Source: Candidatus Methanogaster sp. UBA203
Lineage (GTDB): Archaea; Halobacteriota; Methanosarcinia; Methanosarcinales; Methanogasteraceae
Length of the DNA stretch: 16,402 nt
NCBI GenBank assembly: GCA_002503595.1
Contig: DASC01000206.1
Span: 1 to 16,402 of the forward strand
Direction of reading: 5' to 3'
How positions within the stretch are numbered: the stretch's first letter is position 1; each line of letters begins with the position of its first letter. The translations under genes and the position numbers were made by a program. Positions 1-7,861 of the stretch are shown here, in pieces. The notes under the pieces were generated by a model, which worked only from the letters and a program-made list of their open reading frames with translations, was not told where the DNA came from and searched no databases.

Positions 1-26
1 CGCTTTGGTTTTCTGGTGCCTCTGCG

Positions 27-89
27 TTCTCCGCGTGCTCTGTGGAAAAATTTAAGGATATAGTGATTTCACTGGATTTTCCGATTGTG
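27..89 (+). repeat. Dispersed repeat, copy A (inverted relative to copy B at 16310-16371)
   Basis: This segment matches the reverse complement of 16310-16371 over about 63 bases. By eye there are four substitutions and one 2-base length difference near 61-65. It begins with the motif TTCTCCGCGTGCTCTG and ends with a TTTCACTGGATTTTC block. Both copies are intergenic: this one lies beyond the MCM 3' end, the other beyond the tRNA. CTCTGCG-type strings like this recur between genes in many environmental genomes, but that is recalled, not tested. No coding function is seen. Confidence 0.8.
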
Positions 90-95
90 TCCTCG

Positions 96-197
96 CAAAC
101 TTTTCACAAAAGTTTGATGGCTTCGCAAATGCTCCGCATTCAAAAACTGATCCCCTCCCGGAGGGCAGTTTTTACTCGATTTTTTGTGAAAAAATCG
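96..197. other. Cluster of three perfect-stem hairpins beyond the MCM stop
   Basis: Three stem-loops stand side by side. Hairpin 1 (96-116) pairs CAAACTTTT with AAAAGTTTG around a CAC loop. Hairpin 2 (142-173) pairs AAAAACTG (142-149) with CAGTTTTT (166-173); it contains a second stem, CCCTC (153-157) with GAGGG (161-165), around a CCG loop, and leaves ATC (150-152) bulged. Hairpin 3 (177-197) pairs CGATTTTTT with AAAAAATCG around a GTG loop. All stems are perfect. The cluster lies 13 to 115 bases past the MCM stop on the minus strand, so it could act in 3' end formation, be a structured RNA, or be a palindromic mobile repeat. Nothing in the sequence decides between these. Confidence 0.6.
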
Positions 198-210
198 GTG
201 AAAAGATCGG

Positions 211-3200
211 TCACGACAGCCTGACATTCCCCTGCGTCGGCTCGTAGAGTTCGCCCTGCGTCTTGAGTCTCCCTATCATATCCTCGACATGTTCCCTATC
301 AAACCCTTGCTCCTCCGCCATTGCACAGATATCGTCTTTCGGAGCCATGCCACCGTGCTCTGCCGCAATATCGCGTATGATGCCGCGCAGTATCTTGAAC
401 TTATCACGCTGGCTCTTGCTGACACCGGTGGTTATGATGTCGGCATCGAACATGCCGGTCTCGGCATCGAACGCAACCTGCCGCAGGCAGCTCTCGACGA
501 CCCGGATCACACGTTTTGCATCATCGATCGTGACCACCTCGGAAAGCCGCATCCTTGCGCTCGCCTCGCATAACCGCACCAGCGCCTCAAGCTGCCTTGC
601 TGTTACGGGCACAGGCGAATCCCGATCCTCGCCCTGCCTCCGAAGCCCGAGATAGAACTCGATCAGGCGATCCATCGCGTCACCGTCCATGATCGGATAG
701 ACCCCCCTCTTCGCATAAGCAACGTACTTCCTGAGCAGATCAGGCATGATCTCCGGCTTTATAATCGTCATCGCACCCTCGACATCCGAGTGCGTGACGC
801 CGCTACCTGAGACGTTGGTCCGGTGAGCATGAAGTTCGCCTGCATGGTGCGCACCAAGAATGTGGGCTGCGATAGCCGAATCCCTGCCGATATCGGGTTC
901 ATCCTTGAGCACGAAGATCAGGTCGAATCTGGAGAGGAGCGCAGGCGCCATCTTGATCTGCTGCGCGATTCCTTCGTACGGATCGAACCGTCCGTATTTT
1001 GGATTCGCAGCACCGAGAAGGGCGCATCTCGACTTCAGGGTCGCCATGATGCCTGCTTTCGCGATACTTACTGTGTTATGGAGGATCAGCCCGTTGCTCA
1101 CGAACGTGTGGTCCGGCTCAACCGTGACGTCATAAACCCAGTCGAAACCATCGTTTCTGACCATTGATACCGATTTGACCGTCGTAAACCGGATGTCGGA
1201 GTTGACGATCCTTTTTATGTCTTTGATCGTATTCTCTGATGCTCCGATCTTCGCTTTCGCTATATATTTGATCTGTTCCAACATGCGGGACGCGTTCTTT
1301 GTTGACGGGTTCCTTTCGATATACGTCACCATCGAATCTGAAAGATCCATCCGCCCGGCGATCAGATGGATGGGGATCCGGTATTTCTTTCGCATTTCCC
1401 TCGGATTCGCCATCTCATCGATGTTGTGTGGCTGGAGGTCAAACAGGTATGATTCGACCTTGTTTAAGTATTTCAGAGCGACTTTTCTGTGAATCCCATT
1501 ATTGTTCGCGATGATCTTGTCGAAATAACCGTTATCCAACCGATAATCCTTCAACAGTTTTTTTATCAGGATTGCGATATCGACGGGAACGGTATCGCGG
1601 TCATTCAGTTTATTATGGCTTCTCACTACAAACTGATTGATCCTTTCATGTCTTTTGTCATGCGTTCCGATAATATCATAGAATCTCTTCTGACTATCCT
1701 GCCCTGAGATCACCACTTTATATGCGCTTTTCACCCGTTCTTCCTTGTTTGACCTGTATTCAGCCGATTTAGCGATGTAGGAATAGATACCCAGGCAGAG
1801 CAATAGATCAGAATAATCGTTTGCCAGACCGATCAAATTCGTTGTATACCCAAACCGCTCGGAATCGTAAAAACCATCACCTCGAAACGCACCGATTAAG
1901 AATTCTACCCTAACATCGTCGTATGATGCAAATATCTGACCAGGAATTCGCTTTTCATGCGATTTAACAGTTACTCCCTCGAAATTCAGTTTCATGAATT
2001 CGTACAGCGGAATTGATGCGCATCTGACCGTGTACAAATCCTTTGTGGCGGTTTTTCTTGCACTATGCGGCTGATGCTGGATATATGTCGCGGTATCAAA
2101 GGTTCCCCGGATCAGATCATCCGCATCGTTTATGATATCAAGATCGGTGTTCGAGATCATGACCTCAGCAGCACCGTTCTTCTCTGAATAATAGACGTGC
2201 CCCTCGCTCACGATATAGCCAAGCAGTCTACCAAGATCGGGGTCAAGACGTGTCGGGAACGATATCTCCTTGTAACGGCGACCCTGCGCACGTTGACGCG
2301 AATCCGGGATTTGCAATGAGGCCTCGGAACTGACGAGCGGATACTTATTTGGAATCGGAGCAAACGCCCCCGCCTCAAGCTCATCTGCCAGCACGGTTGT
2401 TATCTCGCCGTTTTTCACGACATAAACAGGGTGTTCCGGTGTGACGGTGATGCTCCTTCCGTTCGAATACGTGATCTGTATGAAGTGGTCGGGTGCCTTA
2501 TGCCGGCTGACACGGTTGATTAGTGTCTGGCATATATTATTATCCGGATTAAGTGCCAATATCCCTGTGCCGTCAAGATCGCGGTTACCGTCGAAGGGTA
2601 AAATCTCACAATCGACCCCGTATACGGTCTTATCCTGGTTATCTTCGATCAGCGCATCAACAAACTCCCCAATCTTGACTTTCCGCCCGTCTGAAAACAT
2701 AATATCGGTGGAGGGGTGGTAGGATTGCTGCTCCATTGCTTCATGAATCGCGCTCCTGTCCTCCGGACGCATCTTATCCATCTCGTCGATCGCTGCGATC
2801 CCCTGATCGGCAAGCACGAGTGCGCCAGCCTCAAGCGTCCACCTGCCATCGCCGAACTCGTCGCGGACGGCGGCCGCTGTGTTGTGCGTGAGCATCGAAT
2901 TTGCAACAAAGTTATGTGTGCCTGATATGGTCAGGTCATACACATGATCATAACCATGGTCGCGTATCTCTTCGGTCGACTTGACCTTATCGAAGAAAAC
3001 GTCCCCTGTTGATAACTGCAGCAGGGAATCAAGTTCGGCTTTCATCTCCGGTTCTTTTGCCACAGCATCGGATATCGATTCACGAATCGCATCGGCAGTA
3101 TTGCGATCAAGTTTTTGGATGAGATCGGAAAACCGCATCAGCACGCGGTACGGGACCGCAAGATCCCTTGATGTACGGTAGAAATATTCAGATGACGTGG

Positions 3201-5946
3201 TTTGGGGTATGTTAAGTGCCTGCGCCAGTTGTGGATTGGTCGTGTTCTTGTGGAGCAGTTCTCTGACTGACTCACGGAGATCACGGGGAAGCAGGATCCT
3301 CGTTCCCTGCCAGTCGTTTGCTTCGACCTGTTCCTTGATGCATAACAGGAGTGATTGCAGGTGCTGCGGCGTTGGTATGTAGACCCCCCGCTCGGCAGCC
3401 ATCCCGCCACTGCCACGGGTGGTGCTGTTGTCCTTATCGGAATAGATCGTTGCCGGTAAACCGAAATGCTGCCGGATGGCTTTGAGCCGGGATCCCACGT
3501 ATGGAACCCGATCCACATTCGTGCTGCGAGACCCAGGTTTGTATGATTTTAATATCTTCACCAGATTACCGTGTTTTAGAGGGTGCTCAAAATCGATCCG
3601 GTCATGGTATCGTGTTAGATTTTCCCTGCCATAGATCGTCACCACATATATGTCGCTGGATGTGGTTATGGTCTTGACATCACCATCCACCATGAATGAT
3701 GATGTGGCTCCATCGCGTGGTGGCGGCACGCGAATCCGTCCGATGATCCCGAATTTGAGCAGTGCGAGTGAAACCCCTTCTGCGAGTTGTTTGCTTGCTG
3801 TGTACAGTTGCAGGCTCGATGAACCGCTTCGCCGTGCAGTGCAAGACCCATCGGTATCAAAGAGTCCGCGTAAGTATGCGGCGATCAGGTTGTTTGGTAG
3901 ATTCAGCACCACGTCAGGAATGGAGATTTTGGACGATTTCGGAGATGCAGGGACGCCAAGCGTCTGAAGAATCTCTGCGATGATCTTTGATCCGAACCTG
4001 ATATCAGGCGGGCGGACGTTACTGCCATCACTTCTTGAATAGTCTACGCCAAAGAGTTTTGTGATTATCGATGTGTATCTTTCGAGGAGATGAACATCCG
4101 AGTTACTGAACCGTATTTGAGATCCGCCATATCCTGCCGCATGTTTCGCTTTGCTTATACTACCGTCGCCCGCGATGAGGCCTGCGAAGTACATAAAATC
4201 CTCGCCCAGAGTGACAGGCAGCGTTATCCTGTGACCGTGCTGTTGTGAGAACCAGCAGCAACTCTGCGCGACCTCATCAAATTCGATTCCAACCTGTTCG
4301 GCGAGTCGTATGAGCGTTCTGAGGTCAGGATTGCCGCGTGCATCTTCGTTGACCCAGTTATAGTACAGACTATCTTCTGAGACTCCAAGAGAAGATGCAG
4401 CATCCCTGATGGTGTCATATTTCTTCTTCAGTCGCGACACTATTCTGGCGGTTAATCCGGATGCACCTGAAACGGTGCAGTTGCTTTCAAATAGTTCGAT
4501 GGCGTACGGGACTTTACTATTCTCTGGCAGAAGACGCGGTGTTGCAAGATATTGCTGATCGGTCAGGTCTGCGGATCTGACCCACTCGATGCCGCGATCA
4601 GTCATTACAGGAAGCGGTGTGGCTGGTGTCACGGTTATCGATCTGCCGCTCTCTGTTTCGATGCGCACCATGGTGTCAGGTGCGCGAATTCGCCATACCG
4701 CAACGAGTGGGTTCTCTGTGATGGTGTGATTGGAATCTACCGTTGACAGGGAGACACTATTACAGTCACTTTTCCAGATTCCATCTTCTACCTGGACTGG
4801 ATTTTGCATACGCGCCTCCACAAATTCTCCGATTCTGAAAAACCCATCTGAGGTCTGTATCCGTGTATCAGGCGAAACACACAAGCCTGCTGCCGAACTG
4901 CTGCGGCCACTCGTGTATATCCCGCGGGGCGCAAGTTTCCTGATGTACCTGAGGAGTTGCGACTTGGCAATCCCCGGATCGCCGACGAGCAGCACATGCA
5001 CATCCCCGCGGATCCTCGCGCCGTCAGGAAGGTTCTTTGAAACGCCACTCATCAACTGGAGCGCAAGCGCCTCCTTCACCTCCTCATAACCATAGATGGA
5101 TGGGGCGATCGATGCAACGATTTTTTTATATATCCCCGGGTCTTTACTGAGTTTAACGATCTCCTCTTCCTCTTCCGGCGTGATCTCGATCTCTGTGAAC
5201 TCCTTGTCCTTCGTCTCGATCGAGACCGAGTCGAGTATGATATCAAAGAACGTGCTCTTACCTTCGCGCGTGATCCGCTGGTATGACCGCAGGACTCCTG
5301 TGATGATCACATGATCCCCGGGCGCTACGATCCCTGCAATATCATCCTCGATATTGACGTCAAGAGTCTGCGGTTGTTCGCCTCCACGCATGTCCTCCGG
5401 AGATTCCTGCACACGCAGTTTCTGTGCGTCTACAAACTCTGATTCAGTAAGTTTTATCTTAAACGGTCCTTTTCTCCCGCATCCCTCGTTTTTGCACATA
5501 TACGGCTCCACAAACCGCCCGCTGGACTGGGGCACGAGCATAGTCTCTCCGCACCCGTTGCATTCGAATGCCGCGACAAGCAATCTCGGGCGCACCTCGG
5601 TCGCCATGCGCACAAGTCCCTCGATAGCGATCAGTTTTGAGATGTGGATGCTGCGTAGATCCCGTATCTTGACCTTCTGCGGGATGTTTGTGATCCGCAG
5701 ATGTGCGCCCGAAAGCGTCTTCTTGACCGGGAGATCGAAACTCCGGAGCGCTTCCTCTGCTGTAATAAGAATCCGATCAGGATGCGCCAGAAGTTCGTCT
5801 GCCAGATCGGGATCGAATTTCTCGATATTTACAAAATCAACATACAGACTTCGGCTTTCCGGGTATTCGTTCGCCAGAGCAAGGATATCTCCGACGTAGT
5901 ACCGATTAAAAAACTTGTCCCACTGGGCAGATGTGTCGGTTTTCAT
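211..5946 (-). CDS. mcm: Replicative DNA helicase MCM with two inteins
   Basis: This is the archaeal minichromosome maintenance helicase, the hexameric ATPase that unwinds DNA at the replication fork. The 1911-residue precursor becomes 694 residues once both inteins are removed, a normal archaeal MCM length. Visible parts are an N-terminal domain with a zinc site (C129, C132, C151, C156), Walker A GDPGIAKS (322-329), Walker B AIDEMDKM after the first intein, sensor 1 GAANPKYGRFDP and arginine finger LLSRFD after the second, and a C-terminal winged helix ending at residue 1911. Exteins are residues 1-355, 1023-1074 and 1625-1911. The only Met upstream of the conserved N-terminus is used; a TATA/BRE-like box lies about 30 bases before it, suggesting an almost leaderless mRNA. 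No Orc1/Cdc6 or GINS gene is visible nearby. Activity depends on both inteins splicing. Confidence 0.97.
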   Translation of the reverse strand: MKTDTSAQWDKFFNRYYVGDILALANEYPESRSLYVDFVNIEKFDPDLADELLAHPDRILITAEEALRSFDLPVKKTLSGAHLRITNIPQKVKIRDLRSIHISKLIAIEGLVRMATEVRPRLLVAAFECNGCGETMLVPQSSGRFVEPYMCKNEGCGRKGPFKIKLTESEFVDAQKLRVQESPEDMRGGEQPQTLDVNIEDDIAGIVAPGDHVIITGVLRSYQRITREGKSTFFDIILDSVSIETKDKEFTEIEITPEEEEEIVKLSKDPGIYKKIVASIAPSIYGYEEVKEALALQLMSGVSKNLPDGARIRGDVHVLLVGDPGIAKSQLLRYIRKLAPRGIYTSGRSSSAAGLCVSPDTRIQTSDGFFRIGEFVEARMQNPVQVEDGIWKSDCNSVSLSTVDSNHTITENPLVAVWRIRAPDTMVRIETESGRSITVTPATPLPVMTDRGIEWVRSADLTDQQYLATPRLLPENSKVPYAIELFESNCTVSGASGLTARIVSRLKKKYDTIRDAASSLGVSEDSLYYNWVNEDARGNPDLRTLIRLAEQVGIEFDEVAQSCCWFSQQHGHRITLPVTLGEDFMYFAGLIAGDGSISKAKHAAGYGGSQIRFSNSDVHLLERYTSIITKLFGVDYSRSDGSNVRPPDIRFGSKIIAEILQTLGVPASPKSSKISIPDVVLNLPNNLIAAYLRGLFDTDGSCTARRSGSSSLQLYTASKQLAEGVSLALLKFGIIGRIRVPPPRDGATSSFMVDGDVKTITTSSDIYVVTIYGRENLTRYHDRIDFEHPLKHGNLVKILKSYKPGSRSTNVDRVPYVGSRLKAIRQHFGLPATIYSDKDNSTTRGSGGMAAERGVYIPTPQHLQSLLLCIKEQVEANDWQGTRILLPRDLRESVRELLHKNTTNPQLAQALNIPQTTSSEYFYRTSRDLAVPYRVLMRFSDLIQKLDRNTADAIRESISDAVAKEPEMKAELDSLLQLSTGDVFFDKVKSTEEIRDHGYDHVYDLTISGTHNFVANSMLTHNTAAAVRDEFGDGRWTLEAGALVLADQGIAAIDEMDKMRPEDRSAIHEAMEQQSYHPSTDIMFSDGRKVKIGEFVDALIEDNQDKTVYGVDCEILPFDGNRDLDGTGILALNPDNNICQTLINRVSRHKAPDHFIQITYSNGRSITVTPEHPVYVVKNGEITTVLADELEAGAFAPIPNKYPLVSSEASLQIPDSRQRAQGRRYKEISFPTRLDPDLGRLLGYIVSEGHVYYSEKNGAAEVMISNTDLDIINDADDLIRGTFDTATYIQHQPHSARKTATKDLYTVRCASIPLYEFMKLNFEGVTVKSHEKRIPGQIFASYDDVRVEFLIGAFRGDGFYDSERFGYTTNLIGLANDYSDLLLCLGIYSYIAKSAEYRSNKEERVKSAYKVVISGQDSQKRFYDIIGTHDKRHERINQFVVRSHNKLNDRDTVPVDIAILIKKLLKDYRLDNGYFDKIIANNNGIHRKVALKYLNKVESYLFDLQPHNIDEMANPREMRKKYRIPIHLIAGRMDLSDSMVTYIERNPSTKNASRMLEQIKYIAKAKIGASENTIKDIKRIVNSDIRFTTVKSVSMVRNDGFDWVYDVTVEPDHTFVSNGLILHNTVSIAKAGIMATLKSRCALLGAANPKYGRFDPYEGIAQQIKMAPALLSRFDLIFVLKDEPDIGRDSAIAAHILGAHHAGELHAHRTNVSGSGVTHSDVEGAMTIIKPEIMPDLLRKYVAYAKRGVYPIMDGDAMDRLIEFYLGLRRQGEDRDSPVPVTARQLEALVRLCEASARMRLSEVVTIDDAKRVIRVVESCLRQVAFDAETGMFDADIITTGVSKSQRDKFKILRGIIRDIAAEHGGMAPKDDICAMAEEQGFDREHVEDMIGRLKTQGELYEPTQGNVRLS
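1075..2724 (-). mobile_element. Intein 2 of MCM, LAGLIDADG homing endonuclease type, 550 residues
   Basis: The intein runs from Ser1 (precursor residue 1075) after HEAMEQQ to Asn550 (residue 1624) before Thr+1 of TVSIAKAG. Removing it restores the MCM string EQQTVSIAKAG. It has a serine N-terminal nucleophile, a canonical block B TPEH (95-98), and ends in LILHN. LAGLIDADG motifs are LGYIVSEG (168-175, acid E174) and IGAFRGDG (277-284, acid D283). Residues about 443-480 (MRKKYRIPIHLIAGRMDLSD) look like a Cro/C1-type helix-turn-helix between the endonuclease and the C-terminal splicing block. The coding DNA is AT-richer than the surrounding exteins (26 G/C of 60 at 1561-1620 against 39 of 60 at 541-600), which fits later arrival. 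It shares little sequence with intein 1 outside the splicing motifs. Confidence 0.95.
2881..4881 (-). mobile_element. Intein 1 of MCM, LAGLIDADG homing endonuclease type, 667 residues
   Basis: The intein runs from Cys1 (precursor residue 356) after SSSAAGL to Asn667 (residue 1022) before Thr+1 of TAAAVRDEFG. Removing it restores the usual MCM motif GLTAA. The splicing end reads HNFVANSMLTHN, with penultimate His and terminal Asn. Two LAGLIDADG motifs are present, AGLIAGDG (intein 233-240) and RGLFDTDG (338-345), with acidic residues D239 and D344, so the endonuclease may be active. Block B reads TPAT (85-88), with Thr88 where His is expected. Two helix-turn-helix-like segments flank the endonuclease, near 155-200 (AASSLGVSEDSLY) and 548-592 (LAQALNIPQTTSSEY). 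Together these make it longer than most inteins of this class. The insertion point is in the conserved ATPase core after Walker A. Confidence 0.95.
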
Positions 5947-5962
5947 GTCGTGTCAGTGACTA

Positions 5963-6004
5963 CGTCTGCGCAGGTATTTAGGGTTTTGATCAGGATGTCT
6001 GAAG
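5963..6004 (+). repeat. Imperfect direct repeat, copy 1 (overlaps mcm promoter)
   Basis: The string CGTCTG..CAGGTATTTAGGGTTTTGATC and its continuation to 6004 matches 8682-8722. From CAGGTATT onward 26 of 33 bases agree, and all seven differences are transitions. This copy includes the TATA-like box assigned to mcm; copy 2 has lost that box. Confidence 0.5.
5973..5987 (-). promoter_or_regulatory. Likely core promoter of mcm (BRE + TATA)
   Basis: Read on the minus strand, AAAACC (BRE-like) is followed by CTAAATACC (TATA-like), centred about 31 bases before the mcm ATG. In archaea the TATA centre sits about 26 bases before the start site, so the leader would be only a few bases long. No Shine-Dalgarno sequence precedes the ATG, which agrees with this. 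Confidence 0.45.
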
Positions 6005-6005
6005 T

Positions 6006-6198
6006 GTGAACCGTATTCATGCAGAGGTCATTACCACGCGATTGAACCTTATGGCAGTGTACTATCATCTACTACGGGAGCATGGAGGGGATATTGTGGA
6101 TAGGTGCTATAGCAAGATTACTGGATACGCCATCGATTTCAGTTAAATTTAAGGTGTTTGTAAAGCGATGTCTGGAAGTCGACTGTCGAGCAAGCTAA
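6006..6198 (+). pseudogene. Decayed PIN-domain (VapC-like) toxin fragment
   Basis: A GTG-started 46-codon frame (6006-6146) encodes a stretch containing TTRLNLMAVYYHLLREHGGD, which resembles the middle of archaeal VapC-type PIN-domain ribonucleases, where NLxExYY...LLREYGEE is typical. The position of the conserved catalytic Glu (NLME) is Ala here. After the stop, a shifted frame (6145-6198) continues with FKVFVKRCLEVDCRAS, which fits the next PIN helix. The N-terminal strand with the first Asp, and the C-terminal acidic motifs, are absent. I read it as a dead toxin gene fragment. Assignment rests on pattern memory and could be chance. Confidence 0.4.
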
Positions 6199-6229
6199 TA
6201 AGCATGTAAGGATCACATAGGTAAAAAAT

Positions 6230-7861
6230 ATGATAAAAAATATTACCAGTATTCTATTATTGTTGGCACTGGTGAGCGGCGTTTGCGCAACACAAGATAC
6301 CAGTTTCCCGACAAACCACAATCACGACGTAGACACAATAGCCGATGACTTCCACATAATGCCTTCACACCAGCATCCCTTTTATTTCGATAATGAAACA
6401 ATAACAAAAGTCTGTATACGCCCACCGAATAAGATCAATTACAGTTCTTGCTCATCCTTCGATCCGCTTGCCGGAATCAGAATTTATAATGTCTGGATGA
6501 CGAATCGGACGACATGGAATCACACAGCAGAAGCATATATCTTCAGTCCGGAAGATTCCATTATATATACGCATTTTGACTGCTATGTTCACGAAGATTC
6601 ATTGGACGTGAGCATTGTTTGGATCGATCCGGATGGAGATAGATATCACACAACCACTTTTTATGACCTAGAGGAAGGTTATCGACATTGGCGTGGAAAT
6701 ATCTATGTAAAAGGGTATTATCCTGAAGACCACTTGGGTGAATGGCAGGCGTATGTGTACTTCAATGGCGAACTGATCTCTATCCGGCGTTTTTGGATCG
6801 GAACACCGGCGTCGAGTGGCAGCAACTTGCAACCTGTTGCAGAGATTGGCTACAATCAAACGATCCACATTGGCGATACGTTTGTGACCGATGGGCACAA
6901 ATCGTGTGATTCAGATGGCAACATCATGTCTTATAATTGGTCACGTAAGAGGTCATATTGGTCTGAATGGAGAAACTGGAGCATTATTAGAGATGTGTGG
7001 TATACAACAGATTGGAGCCCTGTTTTTGAACCATTTTTCTACGATTTCGTACTAACGGTAACTGATGATGACGGGGCGACCGACACTGCCAGAAAACAAG
7101 TGACCATCGAGCCGACTACATGGGATATGGCTGATGATGACAGTGATGGAATTCCAAATGTTCTGGATCGAAATCCAGATGAGCCAGACAGGCACGTATC
7201 ATGGGAGGTAGGTAAGTATGTGATTTATGACGTGATAGAGGATGATGTAGTTGTAGGATCGCACACAAAAACCATAATGCCCCCTGTTTTGATTAATGGC
7301 TACACTTTCTGTGTATTACGGCACAGTGGATATTACAATGTGACAAGCTATTTAGCTTTAGATGGATGGTGCTACAAGGAAACTGTCAATAACCGCACTT
7401 ATTTTTATGTGGCAGCCGATCGAGAAGATATTTTATGGAATTATACAGAGACAGGACTCGTAAATATAACAACACCAGCCGGCACATTTGAATGTCATGT
7501 GATTGATGAAAAAGGATACCGGGACGAGTGTTTGATACATCACAATATCTATTGGCAACCAACACCATGGGACAGCGTTGGGTGGAACATTAAAGTCGTC
7601 TCATACAATGTATCCACTGGCGTTCCAAGAAGAACGTGGATTCTAACAGATTACAGCGGAAAACCAGTGTACGGGGATCTTAACAATGATATGCAACTCA
7701 CGACCGCGGATGCTACAATCGCGCTTGAAATTGCAGTTGGCGGCAGCCATCCATGTGATGGTGCAATGCTCATCGCAGCGGATGTGAACAAGGATGGGGA
7801 AGTTACCTCGCTCGACGCACTCATAATATTACAGGCAAGCACCGGGGCGATAACATCATAA
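6230..7861 (+). CDS. Secreted protein with PKD-like and dockerin domains
   Basis: The 543-residue product starts with a signal peptide (hydrophobic core at residues 5-18, likely cleavage after VCA at 20), so it is exported. Residues about 100-190 form an unassigned beta-rich domain containing WIDPDGDRY. Residues about 202-294 resemble a PKD domain, ending LTVTDDDGATDTA. DDDSDGIPNVLDRNPDEPD (302-320) is a thrombospondin-3-like calcium motif, and 325-470 is unassigned. Residues 481-541 carry two dockerin-type calcium loops, GDLNNDMQLTTAD and ADVNKDGEVTSLD. Dockerins bind cohesin domains, so this protein may dock to another surface protein; no cohesin is visible here. There are many N-glycosylation sequons. 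An AGGT lies seven bases before the ATG. DNA is AT-rich (22 G/C of 60 at 7381-7440). No enzyme motif is recognised. Confidence 0.85.
   Translation: MIKNITSILLLLALVSGVCATQDTSFPTNHNHDVDTIADDFHIMPSHQHPFYFDNETITKVCIRPPNKINYSSCSSFDPLAGIRIYNVWMTNRTTWNHTAEAYIFSPEDSIIYTHFDCYVHEDSLDVSIVWIDPDGDRYHTTTFYDLEEGYRHWRGNIYVKGYYPEDHLGEWQAYVYFNGELISIRRFWIGTPASSGSNLQPVAEIGYNQTIHIGDTFVTDGHKSCDSDGNIMSYNWSRKRSYWSEWRNWSIIRDVWYTTDWSPVFEPFFYDFVLTVTDDDGATDTARKQVTIEPTTWDMADDDSDGIPNVLDRNPDEPDRHVSWEVGKYVIYDVIEDDVVVGSHTKTIMPPVLINGYTFCVLRHSGYYNVTSYLALDGWCYKETVNNRTYFYVAADREDILWNYTETGLVNITTPAGTFECHVIDEKGYRDECLIHHNIYWQPTPWDSVGWNIKVVSYNVSTGVPRRTWILTDYSGKPVYGDLNNDMQLTTADATIALEIAVGGSHPCDGAMLIAADVNKDGEVTSLDALIILQASTGAITS

Noticed and set aside
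42..224. 60-codon frame on the plus strand at the window start
   Set aside because: It runs through the dispersed repeat and all three hairpins and overlaps the mcm 3' end; no domain or ribosome binding site, and the codons are dictated by the stems.
2649..2909. Possible separate small gene on the minus strand at the intein 1/intein 2 junction
   Set aside because: It is an out-of-frame reading of the MCM Walker B extein, not a gene.
5354..5899. 181-codon frame on the plus strand
   Set aside because: It lies wholly antisense to the conserved N-terminal part of mcm; serine/arginine-rich composition is typical of an opposite-strand shadow.
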